Program-made: the position numbers and the translations under genes
Assembly (NCBI GenBank): GCA_038380795.1
Contig: CM076275.1
Span: forward strand, 8,155,001 to 8,219,000
Source of the DNA: Pyrocephalus nanus
Lineage: Eukaryota > Chordata > Aves > Passeriformes > Tyrannidae
Length of the DNA stretch: 64,000 nucleotides
Direction: 5' to 3'
Shown: positions 48,214-62,700 of the stretch, piece after piece
Layout: each line of letters begins with the position of its first letter
Numbering within the stretch: position 1 is the stretch's first letter
Notes under the pieces: generated by a model
What the model saw: only the letters and a program-made list of their open reading frames with translations
Databases searched by the model: none
What the model was told of the DNA's origin: nothing

Positions 48214-48233
48214 GCTGCCATTTTGCGGTGCGG
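48214..48233 (+). promoter_or_regulatory. YY1-like 20-mer, copy 2 (start of NSD1 intron 2)
   Basis: Exact second copy of the 20-mer at 47477-47496, 38 bp after the exon 2 donor. Confidence 0.5.
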
Positions 48234-51200
48234 CGGAGCCGGGCCGGCCGCGCTCCCTCCCTCGCCCCGGCACCCCGAGGGCGGGAGCCATCTTACCGAG
48301 CGAGGGGACCCTGCCGGGCTGTCACCGCGCACCTGTGTCCCGGCGCGGCCGCCCGCGCTCCCCCCGCCGCTTTCTCTCCCGTCAGCAGTAAGAGGCACCA
48401 TCTCCTCCGCCCGGGAACTCGCTGCGGAGTTCGGTGGAGTTTTTTTCCTTGTTACAGGGTTGTTTTTGACTGCAGTGGAGATGAGGAGCAGAGCGTTCCT
48501 CTCTTCTGCCCGCTCTGGCTATAACGCTGTCAGAAGCTCTTTGTCTGGCCCGGCTTGAGGTTCCCGAGCTGAGACCTTGGCGGTGGCCGGGGAGAGGCCG
48601 TGTCATGGCCTGACAGACCTCACGGGCAACAAGCGTTGCCTCCTATTCAGGCTGGCTTTTTTTTTCTTTCTAATTTCTCTCTACACTCATAAATTCCTTT
48701 AGTTTTTTTATAATATATTCAATAAGAAGCGAAACTGATCGCACTTCAAGAGTTCTGAAAGGAGGTAGATGCATTTAACTTTTTTTTTTTTGAGTAATTT
48801 TCTTCTGAACCCAAGCATAAGGGATGTTTCTCAGCGGGTTTTTTTATTATTATTGACTTTTAGCCATGTATGTATATTTCTTGCAGATTTTCATGTGGGT
48901 TTTTTTTTTTACATATTTCCTAAAATATGTTTCTGCAAACTTAAGGTTCCTTGATGGAGGATACTCTGGGTTTTACATATTGGTGTGAGGTTTGAAGATT
49001 AGCTCATTTGACAGCAGTGATATCGAAACCATCTTGCTCTCTTTAATTTCAGTAGAGCCACAGATGCCGGGCAGATCCTGCTGCAGCGTGCAGCACTTGG
49101 GGATCAGGACTCCATTCCTTTAGGAACATGCGGCATTCCTGGTGTGCACTATGGGAGATGGGGAAGCACTTGTCACAGAGTGCCCAGGGAAGTGGTGATT
49201 CTAAGAAGATGCTGCTGGCAGCTTCATTTGTCTGTGGCAGAGTTGTAGCTTGTGGATACTCTTGAGCGTTCCTTGGGAAGAATCCCACAGTCTTGTAGTC
49301 TTTGGTGGTGAGAGGCTGCAGTGGGTCTGAGGTTTGTGCATATCCTCAGCTTTGTTTTGCAGAGCAAAGCGGGGATCTCTCACAGACATGTGCTCGGTGA
49401 TGCGGTTGTGGGAGGGTCTCACTTTGTAAACAGAAGCTCGCAGAGGTACTTTCACAACACTTGCCTCAGCTATCGGTGGCCACAGAACTGCAGCTGGTAT
49501 GGTGACAAAACTGCCTTAGTGATGGAGCCTGTTATTTGAATATGTAGCGAGGCTTGAGTTTTCAGTAAAACTGCCTTCCTGCTGTAGTTAGCCCTGCTAG
49601 ATTGTTCTGGTGACTTAAAAGCATAACTGCTTTCAGAAAAAAAAGAGTACAAAGAAGAAAAGCATTTTTTAGGCAACCCAGAGTCCTTCTTTCCTCAAGT
49701 TTTACATTTTTTCTTTGGTAAGTGCTTGTTAATCAGAGTGGTCCTTCATTTTAGCCCTGCTGCCTGCGGAATGGGAAGAGACAGAGATTTTCCTCTGTGC
49801 CAAGTTACCAGTGAGACAATTAAAATCTTTTAATTGTTGAATGTGACATAGTAGTTAGAAATAACCAGGCTTGCTCCTCAGGTCATATATTCATGTACAC
49901 ATTTAATTCCTGTCTCATTTGTGTTTGGTTAACTGGAATCAACCTTTTTTGAGAGCCTGCTAAAAACTTGAAACAAAAACCCACCCCAAAACAACTACCA
50001 CAAATCCCTGGGAGTTCTGCACAGCTATTTTTAGGCTTGTCATAGCTGGGCTAGTCTTTCAGGTATCACCTTTATGCTACCTGGTGATGGGGCTCCTCTA
50101 CCTCACAGCGAGACTGTCTCAGAGCTTTCATTTTTGGAGCTCATGGCTCTGAATGTGCCACTGCTGCTCAAACTTCCTGTTTTGCTAAGAGGGAAGTGTA
50201 TGTGTATCTCCAGTCTCTCTGTCTGCCCCTTGCAAGATTTGAATTTTTCACTAGATCTTGCTTTGAAAAGGCTGATTTCCGAAGTATCAAGAGTGCTTCC
50301 AGCACAAGGACCACAATTTGGTTCAGTCTTTAGTGGGATGCAAAGTAATGCCTCTGGGCAGGAGGGGTGGTGGCAGGTATTGTTTTGCATGGGGATTTGT
50401 TAATAGCCCTGGCAGTCTGCTGCTCCCAAACTGCCCCAAACAGGACAGAGGTTGCTCAGGTACCATTCAGTTGTAAAGAGGCATATGCATATTCTGAAGC
50501 CAAGCTATTTTAAGTGTCAACTTAATCTTCCCTTAAGTATGTCTGAAGTTCCCAGCAGCTCCTGACAGATGTATTGTGAAGAAGGAAATGATAGCAGTTG
50601 TTCTTGGGTCTTGTTTCTTTTCCAGAGGTGGTGAAGCAGTGATGGCTGGCAGCTGCTGGCTTGCTGCCTTGTACTCATATTGGGTTAGGAACATTTAAAT
50701 TTAAATGGGTGGTTGTCCTTGAATATCTCTGTTCTTTCCCATCTTGATATGAGCTTGTTTGTAGTGCTCTCCTGGTCTTTGCAAGTTGCAGAGGTTCTGA
50801 ACTGTGTTATGTGGAGTTGAAAGGAGAAGTGGGCTTGGACTCCAGTGCTGGAAAGGATGGATGCAGCCACAGGAAGTCTGAGTGCCGTAGGTCTTGCTTG
50901 AGCTCGGGTGCTGAGGAATTGGAGCAGGTGGACTTGTTTCTGGCAGGACTCTCGTGCTGAAATTTTGTTCCTTTAATGTAACTTTTAATGCCTTATTGCT
51001 TCACTTTCACTTTGCTGGCTTGCTGGGTTTTAGTTGCTACCCACAAAGTATGTTTATGTCATTTGATTTGCAGTGTTGAGAACTCAGAAGCAGAGAGTTC
51101 TTGGATTCGGGTACATCTGTGCCCCTCCTGATGGGTGTTGTGCAGATTTTGCATTCATGAGCTGCTTTTTCCACGGGACTCTGATGGTTTCAGGCTGCAG

Positions 51201-52959
51201 AATGTGCAGAGCTCGCATGAGGTTCAATGTTACTTTTGATTCTCCTTGTATTGTTTCCTTTTAGGAAGTGTGTGATGTTTGGGTGATGGCAGTGAAGAAG
51301 GTGAGGTATAGGGAAATCCAGAGCCAGATCTTTCATCCCTAAGGGTGGCTGCTTCCAGTAGCTGGGTGTAAGGAATGAGTGGGACATGTGTGTAGGGCTC
51401 CTGGAATGTTTTTGCTATACCAGAATCACACCAATTGCAGAATGTTAAAAGTACTAAAGGCCAGCAGACTCCTCTCTTTAAGCCTAGAATTAATCCATCA
51501 TGAAGTTGAGTTCTGTTCTAATCTGCAGCTGTGGGAGAGTACTCTCGTTGAAAGTGTTTGACTGTGTGTGAGAGTTCCTCTGGTGCTTGGTTTATTAACT
51601 GACATGTCTGGTGCCATTTCTCTCTGCTAAAAATAAAATGAAGGAACCAACACCACGTGATCCTCGCTACTCCTGTAAACATTTCTGAAAGAATCTCCTA
51701 CTACAGACTGTTGATTCGAGGTGTAACTAACTACTGGTAACATTATATCCCTGAGATACAATAGGCATAGCAGTGGTTTGTTTGAGCAGGGAACTAAATT
51801 TCCTTGGTCAGTTGACATATTTCTGGTGGGGAGATGAATTCCGTTTGGCTGTCGGTGCTTCCTGCAGGCATCGTCTCCTGCTGTGTGCACCTGGAGAGAA
51901 CGGGCTCTGTGTTCTACAGTGCCTGTGCTTCTGGTCTTGCATACATCCCCCTTTGCCATTAAGATTTCCACTGTTTAGTAGGTGGTATTATTTTTCAGAA
52001 AAGAGCACGTAGCTGGATCTTGCCTGGCCATGCAGCCGGATGGCACCCACTGAAGGGCATTCTTGTCTCATTTATCTCTAAACTTACCCATAAAGGACTT
52101 CAGCTGTGGTGGGTATCCAGAAGAATGGGTATTTCCCCGGTGGGGGGCCCTGTCCTGGGCTGTGTTACTACTTGACTGCAAATTTTTAAGGTCCTTAATG
52201 ACTTTGCAGCACCATCACATCGTGAAAGCAGCATCACCTCTTGATGGTGGTGGAGGTGTGAGTGGGTGGGTGTTAGGAGCTGTCACAGCAGGACCTGCTG
52301 TGTGTGAGGGTGTGAGAGCAGCCTTGCTCTGAGTGACAGCAGGGTTTTGAACAGTCTGTAGGATCCAGAGCTCTCCCGCACAGCAGGTTGGATCCTGGAA
52401 GCATTTATGCTAGCATTTGGCTGTGATTGCTCTTACCCTGTTGTTTCATTGTATTTGTTCTCTAATCTCCTATTACTGATTAGGTGCGAAATATCTGTTA
52501 GTGTGTGTATTTCTCTAGAAAATACAGATATTCGGGCTACCTGGGGCGTGGTGTGGAACTACAATGATCAGTGGCCTCCGGGCTTCACATTCTGCAGCTG
52601 AACATGTCTGTGTGCAAATAGCAAACCCAGAGATATTTTCTTGCAGATTGGACCGTTTTGAAAGTGAGGTTTTGCTGAACGTAATGGCAGAAACCTCTAT
52701 GTAATTTCTGCTTTCTATATTTAAAACTTATTTTTAAACTTGGGCAAGAGAGGCTTTGTTCAAGCAGTGTCCTGGTTAATGTACTGTCCTCAGTCATAAA
52801 TACTTCAAGTCTCTGCTGAAGATTGTTGCCAGGAGTGTAGACTTCACTCAGCTATTCAGCATCATGGCTCGATACAGCTCTGAACAGTGTAGCATATTAG
52901 TACATCACCTGCTACTGTCACAGGAAAAAAATGGCAATAGTAGCAACAGAATGGGCTTT

Positions 52960-53080
52960 TACAGGTTTTTTTTTTTTTTTTTACATTAGATGCTGCCTCC
53001 AGGCTCTGCTACCTCTGCTAACTGCCTCTGTATTTACATGCAGGGATTTTTTTAATTTTTTTTTTTTTTTTGGAAAAGTA
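52960..53080. repeat. T-rich tracts in NSD1 intron 2
   Basis: Two long T runs, the second interrupted once, separated by about 60 bp. Confidence 0.85.
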
Positions 53081-56000
53081 TGTCTCTCACAACTTGATTT
53101 TTTTTCTTTCCTAGCAAATATTAGGTTGCTGAGGGTACAGAGATTCTAGTTTTGCTGTTACAGCTTCTTCTGAGGCCTTGCTAAAATCAATGGTAGTGGC
53201 TCATTTTGATGCTGTAGCAGTAACCTTTGACTTCAGAGCAGCATATTCTGCATGTAGTCATGGATTTGTTGATTGCCTCTTGCAGTGTAGCAGCTTCTCA
53301 CTGCACCTCATTGCACTGCCTTCCCAGAAGTAGGGTTAAACTGCATGATGTACAACAATTAAGTCTTTCTTTAATTTCCCTGTGTTAACTGAACAAATCT
53401 GTTGCTCACCCAAGAGATGTGAACTCTGGACGTGATTAACAAGCTACTTGAGCCCCAAGAAGTGGTATTTTTTAAGTTATAATCAAGACAGTATTTTTTT
53501 AAAACACATTCACAATTCAAAAATCAGTGTTATGGGTGATGATTAACTTTCAGTCTAGTTGCTTAGACTATGCCTCTGTTTTTCCTGCTTGTGACTAGCA
53601 GCTTCTTGTATATACTAATTTTGTCTTTCGGTTATTTGCCCTGGTGTTAAGAAAGGCACAGGGAATAGAAACACCTGAAGGAAGAAATCCTAGCAGGCAG
53701 GGGCTTGTCCTGGGAGTTGAAAAAACAATAAAATTCATGTGAATGCCACTTCTAATACAAAAAAACCTATGACATATGTTTTGTACTGTCTGTATGGAGC
53801 TATCTGTGCTGTGCAATGCAGTCTTCCTCAGTAAAATGGGAGTTAAATCCTTTATGGTGGCTAAGGCATTGCCAGGATTTCCAAGTTAATGGGTGGAAAA
53901 GGTCTGTAAGAGAGTCTGTTTTGAATTAGAGCAGCAGTTTTCAACCTTTATTGATTTTCAGACCCTTAAACTCTTCCCAGGTACAGACTCTTGTCTAGAG
54001 AATTTTACTTATCTGTAATAGCCTCGCTTGCATACAATTTCGTGGCATCAATGTTTTCCCGTGGCTGAGTTTGCAGACTGCTGATGTACAGAACACCTTG
54101 CAACAGTGTCTCACGGGTGTGAATTTTGTGTCGATTCCAAGGTAATGTTGCATTTGTGGTGGAGCAGGCGGGTGTGTCCCCTGCCTGACTCTCCTGTCCG
54201 GTACAGGAATGCTTGGGGAAAGTTGCACTTTCCTGAAATAGTTACTGGAAGTTCAAATGTTACTTTCGCAAGGGTGGGGTGTTACTGTTTAAGATCCATC
54301 TGGTGTTGGAAACGCTGTGGTCTGGAGGCATCAAACCCCGGTGCAGGGGGTGCAGGGCTTTCTGGTGCCTTAGGACAGGGCTGTCACTCGTCACCAGCAT
54401 TGCTGTGCCACTGCTCTGGGTAGGGCTGCCAAGAGCTACTCATGGTTTGCGGCCCCTGGGGGGGCAGGGGAAGGTGCAGGTGGCATATCCAGTGCTTTTT
54501 ATGTTTAGAGGTGCTAAGGGATAGTCCTCACAGCTGTGCTTGGGGATTAGAAGTGTCTCCTTGCTGAGCTGACAGTGTTTGCCAGTGGGACAGGAATGGG
54601 GTTGTAGCAAAAGTGTTACTGAGGACACCTGCAGAGGGCATAGGTGTGTTTGGGCCCCCTCAGGAGTGGGTCCCTCTCCTTCCAGCAGTAGTTGCAGCAA
54701 GGGAGCAGAGTGGTAGCACAAGTAAGTTTGGCATTGCTGCAGAGCTGTGCAGAGCTGTGGTGCTGTGCAGTGACGGGCTGGCTGTTGAAGAGTTTGGAGT
54801 CACCATGGTTCAGTTCTGGGTAGAAGCACAGGTGTTGCTTTGGCTGATCTGAGTGGGTGCTCCTGACCCCAGTGCCCAGGAGAGTGGAAGAGGCTGCTGT
54901 GTGTTGGAGCAGAGGCTGAGGCCCCTGGCAGAGGCCAGCTGAAGTTCTCTGTTCTTGTTAAATTAGAAATCTGTTTCCAGTGTGGCTGCTCACAGTAGCT
55001 TTGCAGCAATGATTAAATGTGTGACAGAGATAAAGATGGCCTTGGTGTGCATCCATCTCTCATGTGTCCAAAAACATTGATGAAGCCAGGAGGAATTTCA
55101 GCAGTGTGCTTTGCCTCTGTGGAAGGATGGAAGAGCACCTGTTAAAGTTGCTTACTCTCTGTGGTTATCATTAAGATTGCATCAAGATTTATCTCACACA
55201 GGTCTTTGAAAAAATGGCAAAAAAAAGTTGGGGAAAAAGTCACTTTGTGTATCATTCCTTTCCCTCAAAGGGTAGGCTGGCCCTTGCCGATCACCTTCAC
55301 TCCTGTCTCTAGCACAGCCCAAGCAGAAGGGTTGGACCAAGTTGTCCCACCTCATCGCTTGGACTGGCTGTAGCCTCTGGTGTGAGAGAGCTACACAATC
55401 CACAGGTGAATGGCTTTTCCAGCAGCTGGCAGCATCCATCTGCTGCTTTTTTGGAGCTGAGGTGCTGCCAGGGCTCCAGGTGAGGCAGCAAAGGCTGCGA
55501 GTGGAAGGGGCACCACGTGCCTGGCATCAGGGAAGGGGGCAGTTTAGGAGGGCTGTTGATGGCTGAATCACAGGCAAGTGGCAGCGCATCTCCAGTTGTG
55601 GAGATTCCCTCCTGTGCTTCTCCATCCCTCCCTGCTCCTCGGGGGGTGAAGCACTGGGGTAGGTAGGGTTGCCAAGCAAAGCTTTCTGTGAGTTCTCAAT
55701 AGGGAGCTTGTTCTGTGGGTTGCATGTGGTAGTGGTATCAGAAGCTGCGAGTGCTGCTGGAGGTGGCACATCCCACTGCTGGGCTCTTCAGGAAAGGAAA
55801 ATCTTTAGTAAAATATATGTATAGTAATATCATAAAATAGCAGTGTAACTTGTTTCAGTTTTGAGACGTTCATCAGAACTAATGCACTGGGGACTCCTCT
55901 TGCGTTTTCAGACATGCAGAGTTTGACTTTTATGTGTGACACACCAGAAATGTTGAGTTGGATAGAGCAATGTAAGTGTTGCACCCTGGCCAAAGGATGG

Positions 56001-59000
56001 GGTGTCCTTTGGTTTGGTATCTTTTAGGAAAAAGTGAACAGCAAATTTCCTGCACAGTAGTATCTCAGCACACTGGAAACTTCTAGTTTCCTTTTTCAGC
56101 TCCTGCAGGGCCTCCAATGCTTGAGCATGCTACAAGGCTCTCACCCTCAGCCCTGCTGGAAGCTTCCATATTCCTCTTGTTTTGGAGGAATGTGTTCATG
56201 ACTTTCCCGCCCACTGTTGGTGGAAAGATAGATCCCTGCTGTTGCCTAACAGAGAAGGGTGAGGAGGAGCTTGCTGGTTATCACCCTTTTAATAGTTCCT
56301 CCCCTTGCCCTGATGTTACTTAGTTGTTTGGTTTTCCCAAGCACCTGTTCAGACTTCCTACTGTTCTGGCTAATGTGGTGACTGCCCGCAGATTTCTAAA
56401 TAACAGCAGAAAAACGAGTCAGATTCCTCTTGATTCTAGTTGGCTGTCCTCTCATGGCATGCTTACAATGTTTAAGAAGCTGGGTTCACCACAGGAAGGT
56501 TTGGAAGCCTTTCTGAAGCATAAGTTTGTAGTACCTGATGCCTGAAGCATGAACCTTCCTCTGGTCATGGCTCTAAGTGTGGTTATCAGGAAATAAATAG
56601 GCACGAGATAAGTTTATTGCACTGCTAGGGTTCAGAAATTCTGATTTAATTTTTAGTAGGGATTCAGCAAAAGCAGTTGAAGTTTCAAGTGCAAATTAAA
56701 ACTGAATTTTGTATGAATGGAATTTTTATTTATTTCGGAAGAATGGTTCAGTTGGGTAGGGGGACCTACATGCTGAATGCCACCTTCTTCTGAGGAGGTT
56801 GTTATGGTTTTGTGTAAGTGGCATCTCTGCATTTGGACCAACAAAGTGGGATTGTCCCTCTCCTGTGAGTAAATAAAAATTTTTTGCAGAAGGTGAAATT
56901 AGCAAGCCCTCCTTAAATGTTGTTGCTTTTAAAGAAGCCCGTGAAACTAAAAAACCCCAAAGGACAACTAAACCAAAACAAGCAACAGGCCAGTTAATGT
57001 CATTGAATTCAACCCAAATTCCCACATTTTATCTGCTGAGGTTCTAATACACTCTGTGTGCGTGTTGTTCTCTAGTCCTGGTTCATTGTGGTTACAGCTT
57101 GAGCTGTACAGGATACAGTTTACATATATAAATTAAAATAGCCCAGTTGCATTTTGCACAGTTTGAATCTGCTTTTCATTTCATGGATTTAGAAACTTCA
57201 TTTCTGGAAAATTAATGCTGTATTTATCAGATGTCCTGCAAACAAACAATTTGTTTGATAATATATAGAGTAGCACAAAACTAAGGCTGAAAAAGGGACA
57301 GATCTGATGACCTGGTTTCAGTTTGGGGTTTTTTGCTCGTTCTCTGACATAAAAAGATATTTGTGGGTATTTGTTTGTGAGAGTTTGCAAAGTTCTGGTG
57401 ATGCCAACAGTTCCTCTTTTGCTGAAACAACTAGAGCTGATGAAAAGAGCTAGATTTAAAGAGAATGTGCTTTACCATTTAAAATGTGTGCAGATAAGCA
57501 AGAAGGGTATGTCCTCTGCTTCAGGCTCCTGGGAGTGGTTTGTAATCATCTGTGTGTTTGCATGTCTGTGGATTTCTCTGCACCAGGGATCTGGGTGAGA
57601 TCATATCCCTTCTCTCCCACTTCCTCCTCCTGCCTCCCTCAAACCTTGCTGTCAGGTGCATTTCTGGTTGTTGGGATGCTGAAGTGCCAAAGCTTTCTAT
57701 TGCACTGCTCTTCCATCCAATCCATAAGGAAAACTATCTGGTTCAAGTGAAGCAGGGTTGCTGTTAATCAGTTATCTTGGTGACTAAGACATGATGTTCT
57801 CTTATTAGTGCATTCTTTATTTAAAATTAGTGTGTGGATAACTCCTGACCTTGATAGAAATGCTTCAGGATGTAGGAATTACTCAAAGTAGTGCAATTTG
57901 CTCTCTTGGTTTTAACCTTTCAGGGTATTTCATATGTACATATGAGCCCTGGAAAACTTTAGTACCCTGGAAAAGGGTACTAAAAACTAGCCCAGACAAC
58001 AAATACCCACAAGCACTGTTGATAACAGAAGTTTGACCTGCATCATAATCTCTGCTGTATTTTTTGCTTGTGAATATTTAATTAGTGAGTATTTAACACT
58101 TCTGAATGATAATGCTCCCAGATAAGAGGTAGTGTACTTTTGCAGGCATGTGTAGGTCAGATGCCGGTTTGCTTTTTGCTGCAGTGCTGAAGCTGAAGGA
58201 AGACAGGAGTAGCTGGGGCAAAGAGCAGGTCCCCAGCAGCACAGGCTGTCTGGGAATCTCCAACAGGCTTCTCCAACTGCTCTGTTTGACTTGAAGCTTG
58301 ACATCAAGTGCCAGTGTTATTGTTACTCTGGTTTCAGCAGATACACCGTGTAGGTGTTGTGGTTTGTTTGGGTGGGGTTTTTGGCCGCCTGGACTGCAGC
58401 TGGGCTTACCCCTTTCTCAGTGCAGATTGATTCCTGTAAGTTTCGTCACGGCAAGTGCGGGGTCAGCATCTCAGTCTGCCTCTGTAGATGCTTTTACTCA
58501 TGTGTGTGGTAGTGATACTTTGTATGGAGAAAACTTTGGTGACTGTTTTGCTTGGCTTCAAATACTCCTTAAGATATCAAGTAGATATAATTTTTCTTTC
58601 CATTTTTTTTTTTTTTTGCTTTTTTCCCAACTGATGTGGTTGGAATTCTAAAAAATATTTAAAACATGAGTATTTGTTAATGAGGATTAAATTTTGGCTT
58701 CCATCACAAACAGTTACTAATTTCACTTCTGAACTTTGCTTCAGTGGTGTTCCTAGTCTCATCATCTCCTTCTTACCTTTCCACGCAACATTCACAAGCA
58801 AAGATTATTTCCCAATTCCTATTTTCTTTCCTTCTGTCTATGTCCATTCATTTCTCAGTGTGTGAGTGTTGGAGCTGAGTGAAGTAATGAACTCAGATAT
58901 CTTTCTACCCTCCCTTCGTTAAGAGCAGTACAGAGGTAAGAGCTGACCTTTTAACTGACTGTCAGCAGCAGTCACTGTATGGGAACTGAAGCCATTGCTG

Positions 59001-59395
59001 CTTCGTTTCTATGATAAGAGTTAAAGGATCTGGGCTCCCCTGTGATAGGAGCTGCATGGACAGAAGGATAATTCTGAGCTCAGAGGGCTGAGGTTGCAGC
59101 TGCTCTGCTTTGTCTTAAACTGTAAGTTAATTTGATGAGGTTCAGCTTTAGCTGGAGGGAAGCAGCGTCTCATGACAATTTTTGGGGTAGCTTTAGCAAT
59201 GCCCTCTCAGGCTAGTTCTGGGAGTACTTTTAATAGGGAGAATTTGCCCCAGTTGCTGCCCCTCCTTTGCGAGGGAAGAGGGTGAATAACCTGTTGTGTG
59301 ATGGTGAAATGGCAGGAATTGGGAGTGGCATGTCCTGGGCATTGTGCACCTGTGACACCAACCATGTGGTTTGTTGTGTTAGTGGATACTTCCTT

Positions 59396-59757
59396 ATAGA
59401 ATCATGGAATGGTTTGGATTGGGAGGGACCGTAAAGACAATCTGGTTCCAATGCCCCTGCCATGGGCCACCTTCCACTAGATCAAGTTGCTCCAAGCTCC
59501 ATTCAGCCTGGCCTTGAACACTTGCAGGGATGGGGCAGCCACAGCTTCTCTGGGCAACCTGTGCCAGGGCCTCCCCACCCTCACAGTAACGAATTTCTTC
59601 CTCACATCCAATCTAAACATACCTTCTTTCAGATTAAGAGCATTGCCCCTTGTCTTGTCACTCCATGCCCTCGTAAAAATTCCCTTTCCAGCAGACCATT
59701 TGGCCCAGGCTGTTCAGGTGCTTTCAAATGTCATATCTCTCTCAAGTTTGTTTTGTT
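59396..59757 (-). mobile_element. CR1 LINE 3' fragment in NSD1 intron 2
   Basis: tagaatcatggaatggtttg, gatggggcagccacagcttc, caccctcacagtaacgaatt and ccttgtcttgtcactccatg; antisense CR1, longer than the other copies. Confidence 0.88.
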
Positions 59758-62700
59758 AGATTTTTTATTTCCTGGTACAAAAAGCTGTTGATCTTCAGCC
59801 AGTTCAGCCGTATCTCGGAGTGGGTTGGTAGCCCATAGGAATTAGGTGAACTCCTTGTTATCTCTTTATCCTGTTAGGGAAAAATAATTATCATTGAATT
59901 TTAAGGAATAAAAGTTGGTCGTGGGGAAGACAGTGGACTGACCCTCACCAAGCTTTCAGTTCTAACTAATAAGAAGTAGGTATTGTGAGCAGCTTGTTTG
60001 TAATCCTGGGTGTAGATGGGCTGCAGGGAGAAGCACAAGAGTTGCTACCCTGGGAACGAGAAGGTTTGAAGAGAGCACTGGAAGCTTATGTGGCAGAGTT
60101 GTTGCTGCCTTCTGCCCCTGGCACTGATGTTTGGGCTGGCTCATGTTCCGGGTGTGACTTACCTGGCAGTTCCAGTGGGGTGAGATCTGCTCAGGAGATA
60201 TCCATGCTCCTGCTGCAGGGTGCTGGGCAGGTATCTGCTGCACACTCACACTCAGAGGAAAAAGCCATTAGTGTCATTGTTTATGCTGTATTGGTTAATT
60301 ATCTTTTGGACGTGGCTGCCTCCTTTTATTTTCTTCCCTGGCTTCGATTCTGTCCAGTTCGTGCCTGAAACAGGCTTGGCAGGATCTTCCTCCCCTATTC
60401 TCAGGGGTCAATGGCTTCCTTCTGGCTTTTCTCTGTCCTTGTACACAATCTTTTTTGCTTCCCCAGCCTTTCTCCAAAAGCATGTTCTGTCCTTTGCTTC
60501 ACTGAATAATGTCTTGTTTATAATTAAGTCAGGAATCAACTGTAAAGGGCTTTCTTGGCCAGTATTTCCACGATGGCTTTCCAAAGCAGGTCTGAGTTGG
60601 AAGTGTGCAGATTTACAGTGGCTGCAGATCCGTGCTCGGTCTCTGGACAGATAGCTCTTTGGGTATATGAAGTTGAAAATGTCTGTAACAGTAGATATAT
60701 CTCTGCCCCTTAGTGTGCAGTTTGGTCTTGCTGTGGCTCTGCCAAGATGGTCACATCCCTGGTCACGCTGTTGGGGCACGTGGAGTGTCTGCAGCTGTGC
60801 CTCCAGCAGTGCTGGAGGGGATGGTGCTGCTCTGATTGTTATTCAGAGATGTCCAGTGCTGCAGGAAAGGTGCAGCCTGTGGCTGTCAGCCTTGTGTGTG
60901 TGTCTGTGGGCTTTCTGCTCTGTGCCACTTCTTCCAGCAAGATTAATGGATTGAACAGCAGCTTCTAATGACAGAGCCAAGAGTGGTTATTGGATAAATG
61001 TTGTTTTGTCTACTTTTTAATGATGTGGTTATTTTAAATGTAGGAATATTGGTGACAGACAGTTGATGACTAGCAGTATTATGTACCATAATAAAATCTC
61101 TTCAAAATGTAAGCTTTCTTTCCTTGATATGTTTCATTATTTGCTGTATGGTGAAAATTTCAGGAGTATGAAGGTACTTGGCTTTCTAATAGAAAGCCTC
61201 CTTCTCATGAAGCTGAGCACAAGCATTTGGTATTTCACTCACTGAATTGCACACCGTGTTTGGCACAGAACAAATTTAAGGGGTGACTTTGCAGGTAGTG
61301 TTTGTGTCATCTCGCTGCTGAACCTCTGCTTGTGACCTCTTCCACAGTGATCCTTTGGGTCTTGCATCAGTGGAGAGGGTTTGATTAAAAACATCTGCAA
61401 GGTACAGTCTTGTTTTGTCCAAAAATAGCACAAAGTGATCTGAAATGCTATGTATTGTCTAGAGTTTAGGCTGTAGCTTGTCACATCTGAACAGCAAATT
61501 AATGCCAAACAGTTGATAACAGAGTAGACAGTACTGACTCCCTTTAGAACATCTAACAATACAAAACCGCGATGTTGCTTATCTGTGGAGGAAGGGCCAA
61601 GTTTCTTATCTGCTTTGGATTTCTTCAGTGTATCATCTCTAATGGAGTTAAAACGTGGTACCTACCTGATGTGCAGTGGCTCAAAAGTTTTCTTGTTATT
61701 TAAACACTTGAATGTTTCCATCCTCTGAAGGTGAACAGTGCTGGCATCAGATGTAGGAACTACATCTGATGGTTGTTGTGTTTTAAAAACGTGGGCTTTC
61801 CCTCCTTCACAGAAAAGTCCCCATTACTTCAGGGCTGAATTCTTTGCCATTGGAATATATCAGCAGTTTGATCTTGGCATAGTAAAGGGTAATTGTAATA
61901 GGAATGAAATTTGCTGTATTCTGACCCAGGAAATATATGCTTTGGGGATGTAATTTTGGCATCACACAGCAGTTTAAAGGAAGAGCCTTACTGTACCTGG
62001 AAAGGACAACAACTGCTGCTTTTGCTCCTCTGCTGTTGTTTTTTTAATGTTATAAGTTTTAACTCACTAGCAGACTTCTTTTTCCTGTGGAAATGTACAG
62101 GCATCTCTGGCAGGTTGGTGGTATTTAGGGAGAGTAGAGAGGAAAATCATGCAAGACTGTGACCTGCTACAGTGCATCCTGTCTCGAGGCTCTTCCTTGG
62201 GGTCATGGTGCTTCCTAATCTGCCTTCTGCAATCCCTGGTGGGGCCTTTGTGGTGGGTGATGATGAGTTCAACACTTGACTGCTAATTCCAGGGAAGGGA
62301 GACAGCAAACCCTGGAGGAATGAGAATAGCTGCTGACTTCTTGGAAAGAGAGATTTAGGCATTGTCTGAATAGTTTCTTGAAAGCTACCTTTTCATCCGG
62401 GCACCTGTGTGGGATGCTGGAGGGTGACAAAGAGTTGATTTAAATGCAGACTTGCCTCGGGGCAGGGGTTGTGGGTGTCCCTCAGGTGGATCAATGTGAA
62501 TGGCTCTGGCAAATCTCCAGCACTGTGGTTTCACTGCTCAGTCCGGCTGACTGAGCTCAGGTTACAGTTGTCAGTAAGATCCACATCCATTGTATGTGTA
62601 TGCACGACATCAGAGATAATCAGTTTGAATATACATGTGCCACTTAAAGCCCAGGATGGAAATCTGTGTAAAAATTTTGAGGCAGAAGTCACATTTACAG

